The position numbers and the translations under genes are program-made. Positions 35,402-44,820 of a DNA stretch of 55,996 bases are shown here, piece after piece. The stretch spans positions 1 through 55,996 of the forward strand of contig JANQRK010000074.1 of assembly GCA_028284585.1 (NCBI GenBank). The letters are read 5' to 3'. The stretch's first letter is position 1; each line of letters begins with the position of its first letter. The notes under the pieces are model-generated. The model did no database searches. It was not told the DNA's origin and saw nothing but the letters and a program-made list of their open reading frames with translations. Origin of the DNA: Chromatiales bacterium. Lineage in GTDB: Bacteria > Pseudomonadota > Gammaproteobacteria > Chromatiales > Chromatiaceae.

Positions 35402-36865
35402 ATGCAATTGAATCGACGAGGGGCTTTACAGCAGCGGGACATGGATCGGCGAGTTGCCTTACGGCAGCGATACGACAATAAGATCTATGGAGCCCGGAAT
35501 CGGCTGAACGCTGCGTGCCCCAGGATCCGCGCACAGTTTGCTGCAACCCTGCTCGTTGCGATGGCACCGTTTACGCAGGTGCTAGCCGACGAATTTAACT
35601 TGGCACAGGTGGTGGGTGATGCACTAGCATCGAATCCCGATGTCGCCGAGGCACGCAATCAGTGGCTGGCACGACGCGAAGAAGTCCGATTTGCCCAAGG
35701 CAGTTTTCTCCCCAGCGTCGATCTGAATGCCGGGATCGGCTACGAATACACCGATAGCCCAACCACCCGGGCGGTGGTCGGCGGATCCAACGAACTGACC
35801 CGCAAGGAACTCGGCTTGTCGGTACGCCAGATGCTGTTCGATGGCTGGGGCGCCAAGAACGAGGTCGACCGGCAGCGCGCCCGAACGGATTCGGCCGCGG
35901 CCCGCCTGTTGGCCGTGGGTGAGTCGACGGCGATGCGCGGCGTGTCGGCCTTTGTCGACCTGCAGCGATTTCAGGAGCTACGCGACATCGCCCAGGAAAG
36001 CCTCGATACCCATCTACGAATCGAAGATCAAATCCGGCTGCGCAGCGAGTCCGGCGTCGGGCGGCGCGCTGACTTCGACCAGGTCAGGTCGCGGGTCGCC
36101 CTGGCCCGGGTCAACTTAGTCGCTGCCGATGTCAATCTGCGCGACGCCAAGACCACCTTCGAACGGGTCGTTGGTTACCTTCCCTCGCAAACTTACGCGA
36201 CACCCGAAGATGCGTCGGACGCCTTACCAGCATCTCTCGAGCAGGCCCTGGAGATCGCGCAGGCTGATAACCCCGTCCTGCAGGTCGCGGAGGCCGATAT
36301 CCAGGCCGCTGTCGCACAGCATGCAGCAGCGAAGCAGTTCGATTATCCACGCTTCGATCTCGAACTCGGCGGCAACATGAACGACGACTTGGACGGCACA
36401 GAGGGCCATGTCGACGACCTATCGGCAATGGTGCGGATGCGCTACAACCTGTACCGTGGTGGATCCGACAGTGCGCGCAAACGCACGACGGCCCACAACA
36501 TCAATGAGTCTAAGGACGTACGCGATCGTTCGCTGCGGCAGTTGACCGAGAGCATCCGCTTGGCCTGGGCCGCACTTGAGGCCACAGCGGCCCAATTGCC
36601 TTTACTAGAACGTCAGGTCGAATCGGCCAAAGCGACGCGCGAGGCCTACGCCAAGCAGTTCAATATCGGCGAGCGTACCTTGCTTGATCTGTTAAATTCG
36701 GAGACTGAGGTGTTCCAGGCGCGGCAGTCGGTAATAGATACACGCGCGGAAAACCTTCTTGCCCAGTATCGATTGCTCGAGGCGATGGGTGCCCTCATTG
36801 ACCGACTAGGCGTCGCAGAGCGCTTGGCGTACGAGCCACAGCCTGAGGCCAGCCGCTTCCCTTAA
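35402..36865 (+). CDS. TolC-family outer-membrane secretion protein (LapE-like)
   Basis: 487 aa from ATG 35402 behind AAGGGGAG-type sites; ATG 35441 is possible. After a signal sequence ending VLADEF comes the repeated TolC helical pattern: ALASNPDVAEARNQW, RQMLFDGWGAKNEVDRQR, SGVGRRADFDQVRSRVALA and NIGERTLLDLLNSETEVFQA. It forms the outer-membrane channel of the type I system and is the last gene of the operon, 38 bp after the adhesin. The long, hydrophilic N-terminal extension before the signal sequence is unusual and may mean the true start is downstream. Confidence 0.9.
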   Translation: MQLNRRGALQQRDMDRRVALRQRYDNKIYGARNRLNAACPRIRAQFAATLLVAMAPFTQVLADEFNLAQVVGDALASNPDVAEARNQWLARREEVRFAQGSFLPSVDLNAGIGYEYTDSPTTRAVVGGSNELTRKELGLSVRQMLFDGWGAKNEVDRQRARTDSAAARLLAVGESTAMRGVSAFVDLQRFQELRDIAQESLDTHLRIEDQIRLRSESGVGRRADFDQVRSRVALARVNLVAADVNLRDAKTTFERVVGYLPSQTYATPEDASDALPASLEQALEIAQADNPVLQVAEADIQAAVAQHAAAKQFDYPRFDLELGGNMNDDLDGTEGHVDDLSAMVRMRYNLYRGGSDSARKRTTAHNINESKDVRDRSLRQLTESIRLAWAALEATAAQLPLLERQVESAKATREAYAKQFNIGERTLLDLLNSETEVFQARQSVIDTRAENLLAQYRLLEAMGALIDRLGVAERLAYEPQPEASRFP

Positions 36866-36991
36866 AGGCCTGTGCGCTTGCGGTCCGATGCTTGCTGGCT
36901 GGGAATCCACGGCCTGGGCGAGGGATAGAGTCAGTCGTTAAATCGCTCACTGCTTGCCCGACCTCGGACCGAGACGCGGTGCCGGAATGAC

Positions 36992-38389
36992 TTAGGCATC
37001 TCGGCTGGTCAATTCTTGCGGTGCCTTCTGATTGAGAAGATCGTTGGCACTACGATCGCTTTCCTCGGCCACCTTCCGCTCGATCTCGCGATTCGGGGAG
37101 ACATCCTGCTCGATATCGTCGGCTGTTTTTGGCGCCGGGCTTCCAACCCTGGCTCGCTTCGAAGACGCCGTGTGCCGATCGATAGGTTGCACCACGCCCT
37201 TTTCACCATCAAAGCGCAGTCGGTAGATGGGCTCAGGCAGGCCAATCCCCTCCCCTTCGAAGGCCAGCTTGACCTTTCGAATCGCCTCACTGCGCGCCTT
37301 CGCCAGGCTGCTCTCGCGCTGATCGATCCATGCCCCGAACCACAGGATCATTGAGGAGTCGCCGACATCCTCGATCCAGCCTTCCGGCTCTGGCTCCTCC
37401 AGTACAAAGCTCAGCCCACCAATAGTCTGCAGGCCGAGCGAGATGGCCCGCTGCAGATCCTCGGTTTCAACGCCGAACCTGAACTCGAATCGGCGATCCG
37501 GGTTCAGTGAATAGTTGGTGATTTCACCCTTGAAGACCGTCGCGTTGGGGATGCGTACATGATTGCCATCCACGGTCAGCAACACGGTCGCCCGAGACGT
37601 CAAGGAAATGACAAAACCTTCGTAGTCGCCGATCTTCACATAGTCCCTGGGACGGAAGGGTTGTCGGAAGCTGAGCAGGACAGAGGCGATGTAGTTTTCC
37701 ACGGTGTCGCGTACCGCAAAACCGATCGCCAAACCCAAGATACCGGCAGCGCCGAGGATAGTACCGAGGATTGCAGTCGCCCCCATGACGTCGAGCGCCA
37801 GCACCAGCCCCAGGAGGATGAAGGCAATGCGCACGAACTGACGTAATAGGTCTGCGATAAAGCGATTGGGTGCGATCGCATCCCACGGGTTTTTTAGCCG
37901 GGCCAGCAAGAAGCCGACCGTGGCGACGACAAAAAAGATGCCTAATCCAATTCCGATCAGCGGCAATACTGAAACAAACTGATCGATCCGCTTCTCGAAG
38001 CGTTCCAGTGCCGGGGTGAGGCGCTCCTCGATAGAGGTCTCGACTTCTAGCAAATTGTTGACGGAGACGACGCCATCGATCTTGGACACCAGCTCTTCCG
38101 CACGCGAGACATCTTCGAGTTCCAGCACGATCCCACGCAGTGAGACAACACCACCATTGACCGAGACGACGACTCGGTCGTAGGCAGGAATCTGGGAGAT
38201 GCCGCTCCGCACCCGCTCTGCTATAACGCTGTCTTCTTGGGCCACGCCCGTGGCATCGGCGGCAGCAACGCTGTCCTGTACGATGGCGGCTGGCAAGAGT
38301 GCCAGTACTATTACTACTCCCAAGACAGCGCACTGGTGAATCCACGGGAGCATCCGCTTGGGCTCAGCACCTGAGCAAGAATGATTCAT
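36992..38389 (-). CDS. MscS-family mechanosensitive channel with BON domain
   Basis: About 465 aa from ATG 38389. A signal/anchor helix is followed by a BON domain (about 50-115; VAERVRSG-like start, VVVSVNGGVVSLRGIV, VSKIDGVVSVNNLLEV). Three or four membrane helices follow, with the MscS pore pattern ILGTILGAAGILGLAIGFA and then FRPRDYVKIGDYEGFV and IPNATVFKGEITNYS. The tail is long and hydrophilic. It releases ions on membrane tension; the BON part may bind lipid on the periplasmic side. The start overlaps the stop of the DUF2177 gene (ATGA), a gene now cut by a mobile element, so expression may have changed. Confidence 0.88.
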   Translation of the reverse strand: MNHSCSGAEPKRMLPWIHQCAVLGVVIVLALLPAAIVQDSVAAADATGVAQEDSVIAERVRSGISQIPAYDRVVVSVNGGVVSLRGIVLELEDVSRAEELVSKIDGVVSVNNLLEVETSIEERLTPALERFEKRIDQFVSVLPLIGIGLGIFFVVATVGFLLARLKNPWDAIAPNRFIADLLRQFVRIAFILLGLVLALDVMGATAILGTILGAAGILGLAIGFAVRDTVENYIASVLLSFRQPFRPRDYVKIGDYEGFVISLTSRATVLLTVDGNHVRIPNATVFKGEITNYSLNPDRRFEFRFGVETEDLQRAISLGLQTIGGLSFVLEEPEPEGWIEDVGDSSMILWFGAWIDQRESSLAKARSEAIRKVKLAFEGEGIGLPEPIYRLRFDGEKGVVQPIDRHTASSKRARVGSPAPKTADDIEQDVSPNREIERKVAEESDRSANDLLNQKAPQELTSRDA

Positions 38390-38600
38390 CCCATGATCGC
38401 CCTGGTCATCCACATCCCCGCGGTAGCAGAAACTGCAGTCAGTGCTGTTCCCCATGCCATGTCGACGAGGGCTACTGTGACCGTATAGCCCCTGAGGGTT
38501 GCGAGATTGGTGAGATCGTAGGTGGCATAGGCCAAGAAGCCGAAGAGCGCACCCAAGCCCAGGGTCGTGAGTAGGCTGCCAGATTCCAGTTGTTCAGCGA
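38386..38600 (-). pseudogene. C-terminal half of a split DUF2177 gene
   Basis: The frame carries GALFGFLAYATYDLTNLATL and VTVALVDMAWGTALTAVSA, the C-terminal half of the DUF2177 membrane family. Homology stops at the LAEQLESGSLLTTL segment, exactly where the inverted end of the inserted element begins (38601). The open frame continues into the element up to 38769, giving a possible 127-aa fusion product, but the N-terminal DUF2177 helices are 2.5 kb away at 41132-41345. Confidence 0.8.
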
Positions 38601-38676
38601 GAATAAAGTCCGTCACAGCGGAGAAGTCTAAGCTATTGATTTGTCGAACATCGATTTTCGCGCGAAAGTCCGTCAC
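38601..38676 (+). repeat. left terminal repeats of the element
   Basis: GAATAAAGTCCGTCAC at 38601-38616 and a partial copy GAAAGTCCGTCAC at 38664-38676, in the same orientation. Multiple end copies are typical of transposase-binding sites in some transposon families. Confidence 0.75.
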
Positions 38677-38850
38677 GATTTTCGACCTCGCATCGTTCCT
38701 TCTGCCCCGGTCGAATCGCAGTGGACCGGCTGAACGAATGGCGCCGAAATCACTGGAAAAGTCCAGCACAGCTTCGCCTTGTAAGCCGTTACCATTTGCA
38801 GGAAAAAATGAGAGAGATAAGTGCCGACAGTAGTGATGTTCACAACCTGT

Positions 38851-39828
38851 TTAATCGTCTGAATATTTAGGCTTGCGGGCTATCAGCGTCCGATGACGTG
38901 GATCGGTCGCGGCAGAAACAACATGCTCGAACCCACTGTCATACAGGGCCGACTCTACATCAAATGTGTAGTAATCATCACTCCAAGGCTCCGTGCTCTT
39001 CATCAAGGTAAATAGCACCGGCGGCAGGCTTTGGATAACGGCAGATTCCGGGTTGCTATCGAAAATCGCGATACATCCACCAGGGCGCAGGAGCCGTTTG
39101 GCTTCTTGAAGAATAATCGGCGTGATGCCGTGCGGTAACTCATGCAGAATAGACTGAAGTGCAATGACATCGAAAGAATCACTCGGCAGACCGGTTTCCT
39201 CTGCATTGGCATGCAGCCATTCGGCAATGCTGCCATCTTCATTCCGCAAGTGGGCAATCGATAGCATGTAAGGCGATAGATCTAGCCCAACGGTGCGGGG
39301 TGGCTGCGCCTGTTTATTGGCATAGTGGGCATGTATGGCCCGAGTCGAGATCCCCACCGAGCAGCCGATATCTAGGACATCGTTGACGGGGTTGGGTGCG
39401 TGTTGATCGATTAGCTCAAAAAAGCTACCGCGCATCCGCTGTTGTGCGGTTTCCCAGGTGAGCGTTTCTTGTGGCCATACGCGTAGCGCGGTGGCATAGG
39501 TTGCCGATTCGGCCTCAAAAGCCGCCGTCCAGCACAAGTTGCCTTCGTCGTAAGCGTGAAAAGGTTTCTTGTAGTAGTCCGGATAGTCCTTAATGTTGGG
39601 ATTGGAGACGCTGGCGAGGGTTTGATCGGGGCCGGTGCGGGCGATCGCATTCTCCAACTTCTGCACATTTTGCTTCCACGGAATGTTGTTCTTCTGGGCC
39701 GTTTTGATCATCACCCGCCGGGCCTGCGACCTCATCACCGCATAAATGGGCTTGGTGCGAATCAACAAATTCACAAAGCGAGAGAGCTTATCTTCCCCGG
39801 TCCAGGTTGGTTTTGCTTGGCTATTCAT
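38851..39828 (-). CDS. class I SAM-dependent methyltransferase (cargo gene)
   Basis: About 325 aa from MNSQAKPTW. An N-terminal ~140 residues of unknown type precede a Rossmann methyltransferase core: VLDIGCSVGISTRAIHAHYA (SAM loop), VGLDLSPYMLSIAHLR (acidic end of strand 2), FDVIALQSILHELP (motif IV) and LLRPGGCIAIFDSNPES. The substrate is unknown. It is intact and is the only complete gene inside the inserted element, so it is probably cargo. Codon use looks a little less GC-rich than neighbours, in line with transfer. The 240 bp upstream has no gene. Confidence 0.8.
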   Translation of the reverse strand: MNSQAKPTWTGEDKLSRFVNLLIRTKPIYAVMRSQARRVMIKTAQKNNIPWKQNVQKLENAIARTGPDQTLASVSNPNIKDYPDYYKKPFHAYDEGNLCWTAAFEAESATYATALRVWPQETLTWETAQQRMRGSFFELIDQHAPNPVNDVLDIGCSVGISTRAIHAHYANKQAQPPRTVGLDLSPYMLSIAHLRNEDGSIAEWLHANAEETGLPSDSFDVIALQSILHELPHGITPIILQEAKRLLRPGGCIAIFDSNPESAVIQSLPPVLFTLMKSTEPWSDDYYTFDVESALYDSGFEHVVSAATDPRHRTLIARKPKYSDD

Positions 39829-40085
39829 TTGTGTGCCTATCCCCAAAACGCGCCGAATGCCTTTATCTCAAAGGACTATCAGAGCCCTTCTGGCAAAGGA
39901 GTTCGACTTAGTAATATTGAACTCTTGGGCAGAGATAACACTCGTAAGGATGCATTCTTACAAGTGCAAGTCGAATTGCCTGTTGATACATCACGGCCTC
40001 AGCCGATAATAGTGTCATAAGCAACTTGATAGCTGCGATCGCTGCTTGAATCACCCCGGGTTCTCCGGAGAGATTTTGTCTTGAC

Positions 40086-40384
40086 TCAGGCGGCTAATGC
40101 CGGAGCCTGCTCCTGATAATACATCGCCCCGTATTCTGCTGGCGGCATATCACCACTCGATTCTAGCAGTCGACGGTTGTTGAACCAGTCGACCCACTCG
40201 AGTGTGGCGTATTCGACTTCATCGACGTTGCGCCAAGGACCACACTTACTGATCACTTCGGTTTTGTAAGACGATTGATCGTCTCAGCCAGCGCATTATC
40301 GTAACTATCACCCACACTGCTAACTGATGCGGTGATGCCAGCCTCGGCCAAGCGTTCGCTGAAACGTCCCGACAAGTATTGGCA
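40086..40384 (-). pseudogene. IS3-family transposase remnant (OrfB C-terminus)
   Basis: Translating the minus strand gives FSERLAEAGITASVSSVGDS and YDNALAETINRL in one frame. YKTEVISKCGPWRN, EWVDWFNNRRLLESSGD and MPPAEYGAMYYQEQAPAL, then a TGA at 40086, follow in another. Joined, these are the DDE-domain C-terminus of IS3-family OrfB. The frame changes near 40265 and everything before QYLS is missing, so it is inactive and nested in the larger element. The following 40385-41063 has no gene I recognise, only a perfect 14-bp palindrome AGGTAACGTTACCT at 40912-40925. Confidence 0.75.
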
Positions 40385-41063
40385 AACGCGGACGCCCTTC
40401 TGTTCGTCAAGTCGCAATTCGGGTTTTTGCAATCTCACGATGTTGCCGTCGGATCAGATGGTACACCTCTCGGGCAAGCTATCGTTTCACGGAGCGAATT
40501 GCTTCAAGCTTTGAGTGTCTTTCGGCGATTTTCGGGGCGACATAGGCCTTTGTCCGTGCGTCGGTCCGCAGTCACCCAATCGTAATGATATGCAGCGCAC
40601 TGTTTGCTGCTCGATCACGGGACTTGGGGAGCAATGGAACAGGCAACCGACTCAACGCCCTGTTTTGTGCACCGTAACACGCCGGAGTGCGACTCTATGT
40701 AAAGCTTTTCATAAGGTCGCGTTGCTGCCGTTCAGCAAACTAATAAGCTGCCGGTCGGCCAGCCTTCCCAGGCCCACTACGGGTAACCATCGCATTGCGA
40801 TCATAGACAGGCGGAGCACCCAATGGTAGCTTCGGCAGAGCAAGAGACGGCTGGGTTGCCGAAGGTGAACGGGTGATTTGGTCACAGCCGGGACGCTCGG
40901 CGGCACTTTTGAGGTAACGTTACCTTCGAGACGGATACTCAGCGGCACAGGCCCCTCGACATCGGCTTTTTCACCTTCAGGTCAACCTCTGAGCCTCCGG
41001 AGTTTTTTCGGCTCGCTGGTCAACCACATGCGAAAATTTCATCCCCGAAATCTGTGAGTGCCC

Positions 41064-41131
41064 GTGACGGACTATATTCCTTGGAACCAATATCTGTGAC
41101 GGACTTTATTCGGATGTGACGGACTTTATTC
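41064..41131 (-). repeat. right terminal repeats of the element (three copies)
   Basis: GTGACGGACTATATTC (41064-41079), GTGACGGACTTTATTC (41096-41111) and GTGACGGACTTTATTC (41116-41131). The last two are 20 bp apart, about two helical turns, as expected for adjacent transposase-binding sites. All are inverted relative to the left-end motif. Confidence 0.8.
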
Positions 41132-41345
41132 CCGCACAACACAGTCCCGGCCGTACCGCGAATATGATGATGCCGACTCCATACAGCAGATGGAAGACGG
41201 CTGCATAGCCTATTCTGAAGTCATCCAGCAAGAGCGGCCCAATCTGACCACGATAGAAACTTTTGGCGACGCTGACGAGCCAGACAAAATCAATGGCGAA
41301 GAAGACCACCATGGTCGCGAAGTAGGCGATGAGGTAACGGGCCAT
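41132..41345 (-). pseudogene. N-terminal half of the split DUF2177 gene
   Basis: 71 codons from ATG 41345: MARYLIAYFATMVVFFAIDF and VWLVSVAKSFYRGQIGPLL, then YAAVFHLLYGVGIIIFAVRP. These are the first helices of a DUF2177 membrane protein. Homology ends at RPGLCCA, where the right end of the inserted element starts. The frame adds GIKSVTSE from the element and stops. Joined to 38386-38600 it makes a protein of about 142 aa, the usual family length. Confidence 0.8.
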
Positions 41346-41498
41346 GAGTCGGGCCTTGTGAAAGCTGGATGCGTATCAGCAGTATAAACAGGCTTTCCGT
41401 TCGACCGAACCGTTTGCTCCTGCTGGCAGCCCAATAGTCAATCGAGTGTCAATGCCCAACAGCGACCGGTACTCGCGCGTCCCTAGGGCCTGTTCACA

Positions 41499-43619
41499 CT
41501 ACGCGAGGCGCAGCATCCTGTGGTCCCATACCAGGAAGAGCACGAAGCCAACTAGGCCGAACCAATGTAATAACGCCTGTTGTGGAAACAGCAGGCAAAC
41601 GGCAAATACCGCAAGCAGGGTCCGGGCGGCCACTCCGTGATCACGCTCCAGGTGCCCTTGAAAGGCCGCCGCAAAGGCATACAGCCCCACTACCCCGAAT
41701 AAGAAAATCTCCAGCGCCTGACTCCAATCGCCGTACAGAAACGGGGTGTAGGCGAACAGGATCGGCATGATGTAGAGCCCCTTGGCCAGCTTCCATGCCG
41801 TCAGGCCGGTGCGCATCTGACCGCTACCAGCAATTGCCGCCGCCGCGAACGCGGTCAGGCAGACCGGTGGCGTGACATTGCTGTCCTGGCTCAACCAGAA
41901 AATGATCATGTGTGCGGACAGCAGAATACCGAGTGCGAGGCCGGGATCCAGCATCTGCTCGCGCAACATGACCAGCAGCGACGGATCGACCGCGCGCACC
42001 GCATCCAGGACCTGGCCGGCCTCGCGGTGCGACATCACTTGGGCGAGCTGGCCGACTTGCTCAGGTACAGCGAGCATCAAGACTGCCCGAGTCCCGTCTG
42101 ATAAAGGCTGACCAGCAGCGAACAGCTCGACCAGGCGCGCGTCGGCAATCAGATTGTAGAGTGCGGGTGCCGACAGCGTGGCCAGCACGATGTAGGCGGC
42201 TGTCACCGGTAGCCCCATCCCCAACACCAGAGAGGCCACCGCGATCAGACATACAGCAAGCAGCAAGCTACCACCCGCCCACTGCTGGATCATCAACGAC
42301 AGCGTATTGCCCAGGCCGGTCATCGCGATCACATTGACTATCAGGCCAACCGCCACCAGCAGCAGTCCGGTCGTGATCATATTGCGACTGCCCAATGCCA
42401 GTGCGTCGAGGATGGCTCGCGGCCCCATCGGACGCGGCGTCAACCAGCTCGCCGCGATAACCGAGAGGATCGCGACACCGGCCGCATAGGTGGGAGTAAA
42501 ACCGGCCACCAACAGACAGATCAACACCATGATCGGCAAAAGGAAAACGATCCCGCCCGCGCGCAACACTGCCAGCAAACGGGGCGCCTGCTCAGAATGG
42601 TCGGGCGAGAGACCCAGGCGCTTGGCCTCCAATCGCACGAAGAAGGCAACCGACAGGAAATACAGCAGGGCTGGCAGGAACGACACGACCACGATATGGG
42701 TGTAGGGGATTTGCGTATAACTCGCCATAACGAAGGCGCCGGCACCCATAATCGGGGGCATCAACTGGCCGCCGGTACTCGCCGCCGACTCGACCCCCGC
42801 CGCGAAACGTGCCGGGAAACCCGCGCGCTTCATCAACGGGATGGTGATCACCCCGGTCGAGACGGTATTGGCGATCGCTGATCCAGAGACCGTGCCGGTC
42901 AGCCCGGACGACACGACCGCCACCAAACCGGGTCCGCCGACTACCCGTCCAGCCATTACCTTGGCCATCGCGACAACAAAATCACCGGCCCCGGAACGCA
43001 CCAAGAAGGCCCCAAACAAGATGAACATGAAGACGAAGGACACCGAGATCTCGGCGATGCTGCCGAACATCGCTTCGTCACCATAGATGCTGCGGAACAA
43101 CAATGTCTCGACGCTCAGCCCAGCGAAGCGAAAGACATTGTCTAGCCAGCCGCCCCAAACGGCCACGTAGCTCAAGGCCAGTACGATCAGGACCGGGATC
43201 ACCGGCCCGGTCGTGCGTCGCGTCAGTTCGACCGCACTGATGATCGTGAGCAGCGCCAATGCCTGCTCGCCGCTGCTCATCTCGACCCCGCGTTCGTAGA
43301 TCGCATCCTCGGCGGCGACGATCAGGACGGCCGCAGCGACGAAGGCTAGGCCGGCCAGCACATCCAGCCACAACAGCCAATGTCTGTGGGCCAAACTTGG
43401 GTTGCGCAATGGTGGATAGAGCAACATCGCCAGCAGGGCTAAGCCGGCGAAATGCAGGGTGGTTTGCCACTGGGTCGAAAACAACGCAGTGAAGTTGATG
43501 ACCAAGTGAAGCACGGCGATCGCGACGCCGAGCCAATACACCGTCTGCCGCACCCAGACCTGCTGACGCAGGCCATGCTCGAAGCTTGAGGTCTCCCCTA
43601 ATTCGCTGCCACTGCCCAT
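41499..43619 (-). CDS. TRAP transporter fused permease (TAXI type)
   Basis: 706 aa and about 16-18 membrane helices. The N-terminal ~190 residues correspond to the small DctQ-like subunit and the rest to DctM (GGPGLVAVVSSGLTGTVSGS, IPLMKRAGFPARFAAGVESA, GMGLPVTAAYIVLA and DSNVTPPVCLTAFAAAAIAG are typical). It imports an organic acid or related solute with Na+ or H+, together with the TAXI binding protein encoded just upstream (45-bp gap). The substrate cannot be told. Confidence 0.92.
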   Translation of the reverse strand: MGSGSELGETSSFEHGLRQQVWVRQTVYWLGVAIAVLHLVINFTALFSTQWQTTLHFAGLALLAMLLYPPLRNPSLAHRHWLLWLDVLAGLAFVAAAVLIVAAEDAIYERGVEMSSGEQALALLTIISAVELTRRTTGPVIPVLIVLALSYVAVWGGWLDNVFRFAGLSVETLLFRSIYGDEAMFGSIAEISVSFVFMFILFGAFLVRSGAGDFVVAMAKVMAGRVVGGPGLVAVVSSGLTGTVSGSAIANTVSTGVITIPLMKRAGFPARFAAGVESAASTGGQLMPPIMGAGAFVMASYTQIPYTHIVVVSFLPALLYFLSVAFFVRLEAKRLGLSPDHSEQAPRLLAVLRAGGIVFLLPIMVLICLLVAGFTPTYAAGVAILSVIAASWLTPRPMGPRAILDALALGSRNMITTGLLLVAVGLIVNVIAMTGLGNTLSLMIQQWAGGSLLLAVCLIAVASLVLGMGLPVTAAYIVLATLSAPALYNLIADARLVELFAAGQPLSDGTRAVLMLAVPEQVGQLAQVMSHREAGQVLDAVRAVDPSLLVMLREQMLDPGLALGILLSAHMIIFWLSQDSNVTPPVCLTAFAAAAIAGSGQMRTGLTAWKLAKGLYIMPILFAYTPFLYGDWSQALEIFLFGVVGLYAFAAAFQGHLERDHGVAARTLLAVFAVCLLFPQQALLHWFGLVGFVLFLVWDHRMLRLA

Positions 43620-43664
43620 TGCAAAGGGCTACCGCCTGTAACGACCACTACTGCTAACCATTGG

Positions 43665-44678
43665 TCACTCAACAATGAGGCGGTCGGGGATCTCAAGGCC
43701 GGCCTCACGATAGTAACGCGCAGCGCCCGGGTGCAACGGCACCGGCAGGCCGGTCGTGGCCTGGTCAAGCGTCATCGCACCGGTCGCTTTGTGGATCGAA
43801 CGCAGAAACCCGAGGTTTTCGTAGATCGTCTTGGTGATTTGGTAGACGTCCTGCTCCGAAACATCGGCGCGCACTGCGAGAAAGTTGGGCTGGGCGATCG
43901 TAGGGATGTCGCTATCCTGGCCAGGATAGGTCCCGGCCGAGATCACAAAGGGGCTCCAAAGCGCCATGCCGCCATCGGCTTGCGCCGCTTGCTCGGCGGT
44001 GAAGCCGAGCAGGCGCACGCCATCGCCCTTGGCCGCCAGCAGCTTGGTAACGGCCCCAACCGGTGCCCCGGCCGGCGTCCCGATCAGGTCCGCCTTGCCG
44101 TTCTGCAGTGCACCGGCGAGGGCCCCGTAGCCCCCGTAGAACAGCTTGAACCGCTGCTCGATATCGACCCCGAGGTTCGCGAACAGCGTACGGCTCGAAC
44201 CCAAGGAGCCCGAGTTCTTTTTGCCGAAACCAGCAACGCCTTCGACGGCCAGGGCGTCGGCGATCGTGCCGCTCTCGACATGCTTGGCAGCGACCACAAA
44301 GTGCTCGACGTTCTGCCAAAGCGTGGTAACGGCCCGCAACTCCCGTTGTGGCCCATCTCGGTGCAAGGGCCCGGCGCCGTTCCAGGCATGGGCGCCATAC
44401 AGGCCCTGCAGGATCGCGAACTGGCTCTCGTCGTCGCGCAATAGCTTGATGTTCTCGCCCGAGCCGGCGGAGTTGATGGCCGACATATTGATACCGGCTT
44501 GCGACTGCAGTTTGAGCTTGACCAGTGTGGAGAGCGCGACGCCCACCGGATAATAGGTGCCTCCAGTGCTCGCGGTTGCCAAGAGATAATCGCCTGCCGC
44601 CACTGCACGAGTCGCTACACCTGCCCCTAGCAAGGTGATCGTCAAGAAGACTAAGGCTTTGTTGAATACCGCCCGCAT
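43665..44678 (-). CDS. TAXI-family TRAP solute-binding protein
   Basis: 337 aa from MRAVFNK, selected because AGGAGGAG lies 6-7 nt upstream; the longer frame to 44867 is rejected. A signal peptide ends at RAVAAG, and the mature protein opens with LLATASTGGTYYPVGVALST, the TAXI hallmark. INSAGSGENIKLLRDDESQFAI and ASVEGVAGFGKK-like segments follow. It captures the solute in the periplasm and hands it to the fused permease downstream. The two genes form an operon. Confidence 0.9.
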   Translation of the reverse strand: MRAVFNKALVFLTITLLGAGVATRAVAAGDYLLATASTGGTYYPVGVALSTLVKLKLQSQAGINMSAINSAGSGENIKLLRDDESQFAILQGLYGAHAWNGAGPLHRDGPQRELRAVTTLWQNVEHFVVAAKHVESGTIADALAVEGVAGFGKKNSGSLGSSRTLFANLGVDIEQRFKLFYGGYGALAGALQNGKADLIGTPAGAPVGAVTKLLAAKGDGVRLLGFTAEQAAQADGGMALWSPFVISAGTYPGQDSDIPTIAQPNFLAVRADVSEQDVYQITKTIYENLGFLRSIHKATGAMTLDQATTGLPVPLHPGAARYYREAGLEIPDRLIVE

Positions 44679-44820
44679 CCCGTCTCCTCCTGCGGCGAAT
44701 AGGGTCGAGCTCGAGCGCATAGAGAGACTCGGCGCAGCCCAATTAGACATATGACACAAAGTGAACGCCAAGTAGGCCCCGAAATGCGCGAGCCCGGTCA
44801 GAAATCCGCAACTGCGGGAA

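Larger units (their letters stand above)
38601..41131. mobile_element. 2.5-kb transposase-less element with a methyltransferase gene
   Basis: It begins with GAATAAAGTCCGTCAC (38601-38616) and ends with the exact inverse, GTGACGGACTTTATTC (41116-41131). It interrupts a DUF2177 gene, whose two halves flank it in the same orientation. Inside are an intact methyltransferase gene and a dead IS3 transposase fragment; no transposase fits the element itself. Extra copies of the end motif lie inside both ends. No clear target duplication is visible. It may be a mobile insertion cassette moved by a transposase elsewhere. Confidence 0.75.

Noticed and set aside
40709..40948. 79-aa minus-strand frame inside the element
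   Set aside because: No start signal and no recognisable family; it may be a fragment of a lost gene but cannot be supported.
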